Positions 1-5,380 of a DNA stretch of 5,564 nt are shown in pieces; position 1 is the first letter of the stretch; the number at the start of each line of letters is the position of its first letter. The DNA lies in contig JAJZAR010000095.1 in the NCBI GenBank assembly GCA_021799315.1, forward strand, positions 1-5,564, given 5' to 3'. The notes below the pieces were generated by a model. The model made no database searches, was not told the origin of the DNA, and saw only the letters and a program-made list of their open reading frames with translations. The stretch is from Thermoplasmata archaeon (GTDB lineage: Archaea > Thermoplasmatota > Thermoplasmata > Thermoplasmatales > Thermoplasmataceae). The position numbers and the translations under genes are program-made.

Positions 1-702
1 GGAAATACTGAAGAAGTGCTCAGCGTTGTTAACAAGGCAAGGAAGAAAGGAATAAAAATTCATTCAATTACATCCGGCGGAGAGCTGGAAACCTTGAGCG
101 ACGAGGTTATCAAAGTGCCCTCTGGATTGCAACCAAGAGCAGCAATAGGCTATCTTCTGATGCCACTCCTCAATACTTTCACACATATAAGTTCCGGAGA
201 TATAGAGGAAACAATTTCACTTCTGACTGAACTGGAATCTTCCAGAGCGCCCATTGCTCAACTTGCACAGAGAATTTCAGAATCCGGAAAGATTCCATAT
301 ATTCTTGCATGGGAACCGTTTTCTTCCTTGAGCTACAGGTTCAAAACTCAGTTCAACGAAAATTCGAAAATGTTTGCACTGACCCATGTTCTTTCTGAAC
401 AGAACCATAATGAACTTGTTCCCATGCTGATGAATGAAGATATGCGATCAAAGTTTTATTATCTGGTTGTAGACGGAGACTCTGGTTCCAGAAACCAGAA
501 TAGAATGAACATAGTGGAAACGGAGAGTCATCTTGAATTTTCACACTTGAAAGCTAGGGGAAACACATTTTTTCAGAAATTGTTCTACATACTTCATTAC
601 ATTGACCTCCTGACCGTTCATATTGCGTTAAAAAATTCTTACGACCCAGAGGATGTCAGAGTATTGGAAAACCTTAAGAAAAATCTCAAAAATATCAGAT
701 AA
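1..702 (+). CDS. Bifunctional phosphoglucose/phosphomannose isomerase, C-terminal 233 residues (5' end outside window)
   Basis: This cytosolic enzyme interconverts glucose-6-P and mannose-6-P with fructose-6-P. The reading frame is open from base 1 (GNTEE, part of the sugar-phosphate-binding SIS loop), so a GTG at 16 is internal and the true start lies upstream. Visible family landmarks, numbered within the fragment, are ITSGG (23-27), GLQPRAAIGYL with Arg46, the NENSK block with Glu120, the QNHNE block with His136, and a C-terminal DPEDV...LKKNL with Lys226. The order Arg-Glu-His-Lys, and the 16-residue Glu-to-His spacing, match what I recall for the Pyrobaculum aerophilum enzyme (Arg135, Glu203, His219, Lys298). 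The family is about 300 residues, so roughly the first 70 are missing. The gene is intact to its TAA and overlaps the stop of the convergent rqcH gene by 8 bases. No clear plus-strand terminator follows. Family assignment is firm; activity on both sugars is inferred from the family. Confidence 0.93.
   Translation, partial: GNTEEVLSVVNKARKKGIKIHSITSGGELETLSDEVIKVPSGLQPRAAIGYLLMPLLNTFTHISSGDIEETISLLTELESSRAPIAQLAQRISESGKIPYILAWEPFSSLSYRFKTQFNENSKMFALTHVLSEQNHNELVPMLMNEDMRSKFYYLVVDGDSGSRNQNRMNIVETESHLEFSHLKARGNTFFQKLFYILHYIDLLTVHIALKNSYDPEDVRVLENLKKNLKNIR
679..692 (-). terminator. Candidate T-run terminator for rqcH, inside the 3' end of the isomerase gene
   Basis: Just past the rqcH stop, the minus strand carries two T5 runs (692-688 and 683-679). 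Archaeal RNA polymerase often terminates at such U-tracts without a hairpin. The runs are the antisense of Lys/Asn codons at the end of the isomerase gene, so they may be a by-product of coding sequence. They are nevertheless the only T-rich stretch close to the rqcH stop. Confidence 0.35.
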
Positions 703-2503
703 GGTCAGCGTTTCCAGAGGGTAAAATTCTCAATATTTCTTCAACATCAACGTCCAGTTTGCTTGCTATTTCCTTTGCAATTTTATCTCTTTTCTTATTT
801 CCGGGGGCGATCACTATATCGTCTTCCCCACTGTCAATGGCAGGAGAAATCATCGGAACACTCACATCCTTGATTTCTCTCATGGTTATTTTTAACTTGA
901 GAGGAAGGTTGAACAGGTAAGTCCTTTTTCCCCTGACAATCCATGATCCCTTTCTCACATACTGTCCGGATTCAGGAGTTTTGCTGACCTGTAATGGGGT
1001 AACCCAAAATGCAGAACCCGAAGACAGGCCATTCTGCCATGCTCGAGAAAAGGATACAGCAAACGCAGCAGCTTCAGTAATTTCCTGCTCTGTGATCTCA
1101 GCACTATCCTCATTTCTGATAACCGTACTTGGAGCTCCATACATATCTGCATGAATGTAAACATCCTTTTCCCCCATATGCTTCTTGACAACCTTTTCGT
1201 TCGTGTCTGTGTTTTTCCCAGCAATTACCAGATGGTTATTTGATGTGTAAAACCAGTGATAATTTTCAAACCACATGCGTGGCCTCTCCTTTTTCTTCTT
1301 TTCCTGTTTCGTTGTGTAACCCAACAGGGTCTGCTTCAGAGCTTCCTGCGCTCCCAAAATACGCTCCAGATAATCCTTTGACCGATTGAAATACTCTGCC
1401 ATATTTTCTCCCACAGTTCTGGTATATTGGAGACTGAGTTCCTGATCTCCAATGCTTACTGTTGCGATCTTTTTTGCCTTGTCTTTGTTCACAACATTGC
1501 ACTCAAGCCCTTCAATTTTTATGAGATCTGTATCGGATCTTGAGAGTATGTTCAAAATTTTACCTATTTTTTGAAAATTTGCTGAGATGAAATTGCCGGC
1601 TTCCTTATCCTTTTCTGCTAGCCTTTGATATTCCATTATGGTTTTTTCCTGACTTTCCTGGATACGTTTCACTTTAAGGTTTTCAGGGCTTTCTGAATGA
1701 TCCTGTTCCATCATTTCAACAAGGAGTTCATTGAACTCGTCAAATTTTTTAGATGGCTCCTCGGATATGAAATTTAACCGTATGGGAGAACCTACCTCCT
1801 GTGACTCATAATAATAGCCCTTATTCTCCTTTGTTTCCTCAAGGCACCTTTCAAACATTTCTGTGATCATATCCAGCGAATCTATGCATTGGGTAGATTT
1901 TTGATTCTTGTCCAGATTCTTCCTGAAGAGTATTTCCTCAGAAAGTTCGCCGCCAAAGTTGAGTCTTGTTGCCATTGTTTGTACTGCTGAGGCTTTACTG
2001 TCCTGGAAAATTTTTATTCTCTCATCCTTTGACATATTCAATGGGTCTAGGGATGATGGAGGCTTGTATATCTCACCCTTTACGATTTTCCTGTTCTTCC
2101 ATTCTCTTGGATAAAATGCATAATCTATAACTTCATCCTGGAGAGTTATGAGATTTCCGTCTCTGAATAATTCCATAATTATGGATGATCCATTGTACAG
2201 ATCGACACGCACAACCCGGTCAAAATTTATCTGATATATGTTTTTTATTTTCTTATCCGTAAATTTCTTTCTTAAAAACATTGCAAGGCTGCCAGCTTCC
2301 TGACCTCTCTCTGCATCCATCAGGCATATACCTTTCTTTATATCTATAAAGAATGACCCTTTTTTCATTTCCTGGCTATGAGTCTGAAATATGAATTTGC
2401 CGTTTCCAAGATCATATATTTTTTTTATGAAGGAATCTACAAGGTATTTCCCATAGTTGTTGACAAACGCGTAGATATCCAGCGAGCTTTCTTTATCCTT
2501 CAC
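695..2503 (-). CDS. rqcH: Archaeal RqcH / NEMF / Tae2 homologue, ribosome-associated quality control factor (602 aa, GTG start)
   Basis: RqcH/NEMF proteins bind the obstructed 50S subunit after ribosome splitting, recognise the peptidyl-tRNA, and in bacteria and eukaryotes recruit tRNA to add C-terminal tails to stalled peptides. Residues from the GTG: NFACT-N with Asp9 in SSLDIYAFV and Asp95-Arg96 in NFDRVVRV. A helix-hairpin-helix-like GGELSEEI segment lies near 185. Charged coiled-coil helices lie at about 254-306 and 367-406. NFACT-R (DUF814) runs from WFENYHWF (411-418) through HADMYGAP (451-458) to RGKRTYLFNLPL (524-535). The tail has the archaeal pattern IAKEIASKLDVDVEEILRILP. An ATG at 2572 would add 23 hydrophobic residues. 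I prefer the GTG at 2503 because it puts the conserved Asp at position 9 and Asp-Arg at 95-96, as in yeast Rqc2 (D9, D98, R99) and Bacillus RqcH (D97, R98), and because a TATA-like run lies about 25 bases upstream. No NFACT-C domain is present. The family call is very sure; tailing activity here is inference. Confidence 0.94.
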   Translation of the reverse strand: MKDKESSLDIYAFVNNYGKYLVDSFIKKIYDLGNGKFIFQTHSQEMKKGSFFIDIKKGICLMDAERGQEAGSLAMFLRKKFTDKKIKNIYQINFDRVVRVDLYNGSSIIMELFRDGNLITLQDEVIDYAFYPREWKNRKIVKGEIYKPPSSLDPLNMSKDERIKIFQDSKASAVQTMATRLNFGGELSEEILFRKNLDKNQKSTQCIDSLDMITEMFERCLEETKENKGYYYESQEVGSPIRLNFISEEPSKKFDEFNELLVEMMEQDHSESPENLKVKRIQESQEKTIMEYQRLAEKDKEAGNFISANFQKIGKILNILSRSDTDLIKIEGLECNVVNKDKAKKIATVSIGDQELSLQYTRTVGENMAEYFNRSKDYLERILGAQEALKQTLLGYTTKQEKKKKERPRMWFENYHWFYTSNNHLVIAGKNTDTNEKVVKKHMGEKDVYIHADMYGAPSTVIRNEDSAEITEQEITEAAAFAVSFSRAWQNGLSSGSAFWVTPLQVSKTPESGQYVRKGSWIVRGKRTYLFNLPLKLKITMREIKDVSVPMISPAIDSGEDDIVIAPGNKKRDKIAKEIASKLDVDVEEILRILPSGNADLI

Positions 2504-2522
2504 CCATGAGTAGAGCAGAAGG

Positions 2523-2546
2523 CTTAAAAAAAATTCCCTATTATAT
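2523..2546 (-). promoter_or_regulatory. Candidate TATA region for rqcH
   Basis: Read on the minus strand, this stretch contains ATATAATA (2546-2539) and then a T8AAG run (2533-2523). The T/A-rich element nearest the gene is centred about 24-25 bases before the GTG at 2503, the usual archaeal TATA-to-start distance for a leaderless mRNA. No Shine-Dalgarno sequence is seen before that GTG, which agrees with leaderless expression. The upstream ATATAATA could instead give a leader of roughly 12 bases. Confidence 0.4.
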
Positions 2547-2616
2547 CTGCAAAATAGAAATAAGGATTGCATCTCGGTATCAATTCATTTTATCTGACTT
2601 GCACACATTTATTGGT

Positions 2617-2628
2617 AAAGTTTAATTT
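2617..2628 (+). promoter_or_regulatory. Candidate BRE/TATA element for the membrane-protein gene
   Basis: AAAGTTTAATTT resembles an archaeal B-recognition element followed by a TATA box. Transcription would be expected to begin near 2648-2651, at the left edge of the inverted repeat, giving a leader of about 45 bases that contains a ribosome binding site. The 192 bases between the rqcH GTG and this gene hold both divergent promoters. Confidence 0.4.
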
Positions 2629-2652
2629 CGTTGATCTCATTTTGAGGCACAA

Positions 2653-2676
2653 CCCGTAATATGCTATTCTTACGGG
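2653..2676. repeat. Perfect 7-bp inverted repeat CCCGTAA / TTACGGG with 10-base spacer
   Basis: CCCGTAA at 2653-2659 is exactly reverse-complemented by TTACGGG at 2670-2676. It sits between the predicted transcription start and the ribosome binding site of the membrane-protein gene. It could be an operator with half-sites 17 bases apart (about 1.5 helical turns) or a small hairpin at the start of the mRNA. The two arms are GC-richer than the surrounding intergenic DNA. Confidence 0.5.
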
Positions 2677-2696
2677 AAACACGGAGAAAGAGATAA
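2661..2696 (+). CDS. Possible 11-codon leader ORF (uORF) before the membrane-protein gene
   Basis: An ATG at 2661 opens a frame encoding MLFLRETRRKR and ends with TAA at 2694-2696. The last A of this stop is the first base of the next gene's ATG, an overlapping TAATG junction of the kind that can couple translation. The ORF spans the spacer and right arm of the inverted repeat. Five of its 11 residues are basic. A GAGG at 2644-2647 is rather far upstream to serve as its ribosome binding site. An ORF this short can easily occur by chance, and no coding evidence is available. Confidence 0.2.
   Translation: MLFLRETRRKR
2683..2686 (+). promoter_or_regulatory. Ribosome binding site for the membrane-protein gene
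   Basis: GGAG ends 9 bases before the ATG at 2696 and can pair with the archaeal 16S rRNA 3' end. The frame has no earlier ATG, GTG or TTG before the in-frame TAA at 2657-2659, so the start choice is well fixed. Confidence 0.55.
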
Positions 2697-3181
2697 TGGA
2701 GAATATTGATACAAAGATCCAGAGACTCCAAAACGAAGTGGACTACGAAAAGATGATGCCACCAGGCAACTGTGTTAAGATCGCCAGTAAGCAAATGGAT
2801 CTATACAGATTATACGTATCCAACGGTGATCAGGAAAACGCAAGAAAGACGCTGGAGGATGCAAGAGCCGTACTGACCAACCCCGATTGTCCACCTTCAA
2901 GGCAGCAGAGAATGCTCCTGAACCAGTTGATGCCACTTCTGGGACCACAAGCTAACCAAGTGGGAAACTATGGGTTACAGAGAATGAGGATGCCCATATA
3001 TATTAGATATAATGGGCTTATCTTCCTTGGTGTTGGCTACCTTTTACTTTATCTTTTCACCTACTTTGGATTGATAACCTACGAAGAATACAATATAGCC
3101 ATATATGTTGTATTCGCCTTGAGCTGGGTGTTCAGTTTCACTCTGATAAGGCTCTATGCGCGAAGGTACAGAAGAAGATGA
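2696..3181 (+). CDS. Small two-pass membrane protein with a TPR-like N-terminal region, function unknown (161 aa)
   Basis: I do not recognise a named family. Residues 1-100 are polar and predicted helical. The first 20 are charged and coiled-coil-like. Residues 33-63 fit one tetratricopeptide-like helix pair (L36, Y40, G44, A49, L53, A56, P63), followed by another helix at about 68-82. Two hydrophobic segments follow, about 105-126 (after IYIRYN) and 134-154, split by a short acidic loop (TYEEY). The protein ends in the strongly basic RLYARRYRRR, which by the positive-inside rule puts both termini in the cytoplasm. There is no signal peptide. The gene has its own promoter region with a dyad and possible leader ORF, is divergent from rqcH, and ends 8 bases before the convergent PLP-enzyme gene. 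A membrane-tethered protein-interaction adaptor is a reasonable guess, and the TPR reading rests on a single repeat. It is very probably a real gene: good start, ribosome binding site, terminator and sensible topology. Confidence 0.82.
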   Translation: MENIDTKIQRLQNEVDYEKMMPPGNCVKIASKQMDLYRLYVSNGDQENARKTLEDARAVLTNPDCPPSRQQRMLLNQLMPLLGPQANQVGNYGLQRMRMPIYIRYNGLIFLGVGYLLLYLFTYFGLITYEEYNIAIYVVFALSWVFSFTLIRLYARRYRRR

Positions 3182-3184
3182 TGG

Positions 3185-3191
3185 TTTTTTT
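3185..3191 (+). terminator. T7-run transcription terminator after the membrane-protein gene
   Basis: Seven consecutive T residues begin three bases after the TGA, in a form typical of archaeal intrinsic termination. The run overlaps the TAA stop of the convergent PLP-enzyme gene at 3190-3192. The minus strand shows no equivalent T-run just past that stop. Confidence 0.55.
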
Positions 3192-4323
3192 AAATAACTG
3201 ACCTGATTGCGACTTTTAGGTCTTCGATTATACTTTCGGAATCTTCGATTCCAACTGACAGCCTGAATGTATTATCTGAAACGTGAACCATAGCAAGTTC
3301 ATCTGCAGAGAGAGATCTGTGAGACATTGTTTTCGGGTGGGAAATAACTGAGTTTACACTTCCCAGCGTATTGGCAGGCTGGATTAAACTAAGAGCCTTG
3401 AACAATTCATTCTGCTTTCCAGAAATTCCTTCTATATCAAAGGTCATTACTCCTCCATAGCCCTTAAGTACCTTCTTAGAGTATTCATAATCTGGATGAG
3501 TGTCTAATCCCGGGTAATTCACATTCTTAATTTTATCTACAGTTTGGAGATTTCTTGCCACACTTATTCCGTTCTTATTTATTTCTTTCATTCTCAGGCT
3601 CAGTGTTTTCAATCCCCTCAGAGACAGGTATGCTGTATTGGGGTCCATGTTTGTTCCAACAGTTCGCCTAAGATTATCAATCTCCTGAACCAACTCACCA
3701 TCACCTGATGCACTTCCTCCAATTACATCATTATGGCCTGCTATGAATTTTGAAAGACTGTTAATTACAAGATCTGCACCCAGATCATGTGCATTCATAT
3801 TCTCAGGTGTTGAAAATGTTGAGTCACATATGAGTTTTCCACCAAGAGAATGAACTCTCTCTGCAATTCTTCTTATGTCGTATACTCTCAAAAGAGGATT
3901 GGATATGGATTCAAGGAACACTGTGCAATTTTCTGTGATATTTGAAAGGAGAGCTTCGGTTCCCGGAGCTGAAATCGTGGGAATTATACCCCACTTTTTC
4001 AAAAATCCAGAGATGAGGCGAGATGATCTCGCGAAGGTATCAATTGTTGTAACAATCCTGTCACCCGGTTTCAGAAGTTGGAAAAGTGAGGTTGATATGG
4101 CCCCCATGCCTGATGAAAAACATACTGTTTTTTCAGTTCTTTCATATATGGAAATCTGCCTTTCCAATTCCTCAACTGTTGGATTTGCCTCCCTTCCATA
4201 TCTGTATCGTTCACCTTCCGGTATGGAATAGGATGCCGTTTGAAATATGGGAAATGTAAGTGGAAACGCCGGTTCAATTACCCTGTCTCTAACTGGAAAT
4301 CTATCTTCATTCAACTTTAACAC
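3190..4323 (-). CDS. PLP-dependent Cys/Met metabolism enzyme, cystathionine gamma-synthase-like with atypical specificity residues (377 aa)
   Basis: This is a fold-type I PLP enzyme of the family holding cystathionine gamma-synthase, O-acylhomoserine sulfhydrylases and methionine/cystathionine lyases; members are typically cytosolic tetramers of 380-400 residues. Visible elements: YRYGREANPT (Y42 and R44, phosphate contacts from a neighbouring subunit), SGMGAI (71-76), SNP (141-143), CDSTF with D167 for the pyridine nitrogen, SLSKFIAGHND with the Schiff-base lysine K192, TLGSVNSVISHP (319-330) and RLSVG with carboxylate-binding R354. Ungapped alignment by eye with E. coli MetB, from memory, puts F97 where MetB has PLP-stacking Tyr101 (FARSSR for YGGSYR) and N324 where MetB has Glu325. 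Those changes argue against plain cystathionine gamma-synthase. The gene overlaps the end of thrB, so O-phosphohomoserine is a plausible substrate. The start is GTG 4323, or TTG 4314, which is better spaced from AAGGTG. Family sure; reaction unsure. Confidence 0.88.
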   Translation of the reverse strand: MLKLNEDRFPVRDRVIEPAFPLTFPIFQTASYSIPEGERYRYGREANPTVEELERQISIYERTEKTVCFSSGMGAISTSLFQLLKPGDRIVTTIDTFARSSRLISGFLKKWGIIPTISAPGTEALLSNITENCTVFLESISNPLLRVYDIRRIAERVHSLGGKLICDSTFSTPENMNAHDLGADLVINSLSKFIAGHNDVIGGSASGDGELVQEIDNLRRTVGTNMDPNTAYLSLRGLKTLSLRMKEINKNGISVARNLQTVDKIKNVNYPGLDTHPDYEYSKKVLKGYGGVMTFDIEGISGKQNELFKALSLIQPANTLGSVNSVISHPKTMSHRSLSADELAMVHVSDNTFRLSVGIEDSESIIEDLKVAIRSVI

Positions 4324-5227
4324 CTTCTCCGATTCCAGAATAGATTAGATCATATTTTAAATGTATACTGGAAAAATATGAATTCAAATCTTTTTTCAGA
4401 TTGCTCATTTCGGTCTGATTATCAATAAGGGCCAACATTGAAGGTCCTGCACCGCTGAGAACTGCCCCAATAGCCCCATAACTGAGGCATATGGATTTTA
4501 TATCATAGAGAAAAGAGTATTTTTGAGCCCTTGCCTTTTCCACAATGTTATCGTTCATGCCAAGAGATAGAAGTTCTCTTCTGCCTGTCTGAACCCCCAT
4601 GGCAAATGCGTTTGCAAAGTGTGTATTAGATACAGAATCCTTGAAACTGATCCTCTCTGGAATCAATGATCTGTTGAATTTTGTTTTGTTCTCTTCAGTA
4701 ATTTCTGGTATTATGATCATAAATTTCAATTCGGTTTTGGGTTTAACCGAGGAGGTGACAATCGGGTCTGTGCTGTGCAGAATGGTAAATCCACCCTTTA
4801 CTGATGCAGTTACATTATCGCCATGCCTGGAGCCACATGCAAATTCCTCCCCATTCATTGCAGTTGAAATTATCGCTTCATCCGTTAAATTCAACCCCAG
4901 AAACTTACTCATCGCTGCTACTACGCCAACGGAGACAGCACCACTACTTCCCAGTCCTCTCCCAACAGGCACATTTGATTGAATATCTATTGAGTATTTT
5001 TCACCATGATTGACTGATTTGCACATTTCATCGGCAAGAAACCCTGGAAGAGTACTTGTATCGTAATTGAATTGCCTGCTTACTGTTTCATGAATTTCAT
5101 TATTTTCATATTCTGTGTCTCTGATAGTAACATACGTCCTGATTGCGTCCAGAGCAATTCCAAAGGAATCAAATCCCGAGCCTAAATTTGCCGATGACCC
5201 ACAGGTCGTTGATCTTACAACTTTCAA
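4307..5227 (-). CDS. thrB: Homoserine kinase, GHMP family (306 aa, TTG start)
   Basis: It phosphorylates L-homoserine with ATP to O-phosphohomoserine, the substrate of threonine synthase, in the cytosol. All three GHMP motifs are present. The N-terminal substrate motif is GSSANLGSGFDSFGIAL (10-26). The ATP loop is PVGRGLGSSGA (87-97). The C-terminal glycine-rich motif is GAVLSGAGPS (254-263). SRHGDNV (133-139) and the following KGG match the homoserine-kinase version (HxDNVxxxxxGG) and separate it from mevalonate or archaeal shikimate kinases. Length is normal (about 300). The TTG start gives MKVVRSTTCGSSANLG, which lines up with archaeal homologues such as the Methanocaldococcus enzyme. No ribosome binding site is evident, and a TATA-like AAAAAATTAA lies about 27 bases upstream, so a leaderless transcript is possible. 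It is the first gene of a two-gene unit with the PLP enzyme, which it overlaps. The assignment is firm. Confidence 0.95.
   Translation of the reverse strand: MKVVRSTTCGSSANLGSGFDSFGIALDAIRTYVTIRDTEYENNEIHETVSRQFNYDTSTLPGFLADEMCKSVNHGEKYSIDIQSNVPVGRGLGSSGAVSVGVVAAMSKFLGLNLTDEAIISTAMNGEEFACGSRHGDNVTASVKGGFTILHSTDPIVTSSVKPKTELKFMIIIPEITEENKTKFNRSLIPERISFKDSVSNTHFANAFAMGVQTGRRELLSLGMNDNIVEKARAQKYSFLYDIKSICLSYGAIGAVLSGAGPSMLALIDNQTEMSNLKKDLNSYFSSIHLKYDLIYSGIGEGVKVE
4321..4330 (-). promoter_or_regulatory. Ribosome binding site inside the thrB 3' end that bears on the PLP-enzyme start
   Basis: On the minus strand GGAGAAGGTG runs from 4330 to 4321 and includes the GTG start codon itself (4323-4321). 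The AAGGTG part (4326-4321) pairs with the anti-Shine-Dalgarno and lies 6 bases before an in-frame TTG at 4314. GGAG (4330-4327) lies only 3 bases before the GTG, which is tight. The spacing favours TTG 4314 (374 aa, 8-base overlap with thrB) over GTG 4323 (377 aa, 17-base overlap). Either way, translation is probably coupled to thrB. Confidence 0.45.
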
Positions 5228-5250
5228 TAGTTATAATAAGTCCAGTGATG

Positions 5251-5260
5251 TTAATTTTTT
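5251..5260 (-). promoter_or_regulatory. Candidate TATA element for the thrB operon
   Basis: On the minus strand AAAAAATTAA is centred about 27 bases before the TTG start, the distance expected for leaderless archaeal transcription. A second AT-rich element (TTATTATAA, 5240-5232) lies too close to the start to drive it. The base composition here is so AT-rich that other placements are possible. Confidence 0.35.
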
Positions 5261-5271
5261 TGATATGAAAT

Positions 5272-5286
5272 ATTACTTAAAGTAAT
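5272..5286. repeat. Palindrome ATTACTT-A-AAGTAAT upstream of thrB, candidate operator
   Basis: A perfect 7-base inverted repeat surrounds a single central A. Its centre is about 24 bases upstream of the candidate TATA element and 52 bases upstream of the thrB start, where archaeal regulators of the Lrp/AsnC or winged-helix type often bind. The sequence is AT-rich, so a chance palindrome is possible. No regulator gene is in the window to pair it with. Confidence 0.4.
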
Positions 5287-5380
5287 TATGAACCAATTTC
5301 AATAACACATGCAATGAGTTTTTCAAAGACAATTTTTTTCAAAATTACCTTCAGGATCAGACCATATAACCTATTATCTT

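Noticed and set aside
353..544. 63-codon minus-strand frame opposite the isomerase
   Set aside because: It is antisense to the conserved NENSK and NHNE catalytic blocks of the isomerase and shows no domain.
955..1502. Two minus-strand frames of 89 and 78 codons within rqcH
   Set aside because: They are shifted-frame readings of the NFACT-R and coiled-coil coding sequence, with no features of their own.
2504..2572. Hydrophobic N-terminal extension of RqcH that looks like a signal or membrane segment (FFLSLLLYSW)
   Set aside because: RqcH family proteins begin near the SSLDIYA segment and act on cytosolic ribosomes; the stretch overlaps the likely promoter and is best read as untranslated DNA.
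3875..4231. 118-codon plus-strand frame opposite the PLP enzyme
   Set aside because: It is the antisense of a well-conserved enzyme with intact motifs, has no recognisable domain, and lacks a promoter or ribosome binding site.
4599..5013. Two plus-strand frames of 127 and 69 codons opposite thrB
   Set aside because: Both are antisense to conserved GHMP motifs and overlap each other in different frames; their translations look like random mirror sequence.
5319..5343. Direct repeat TTTTTCAAA twice, 16 bases apart
   Set aside because: Only two short low-complexity copies in AT-rich DNA; not an array and not flanking anything.
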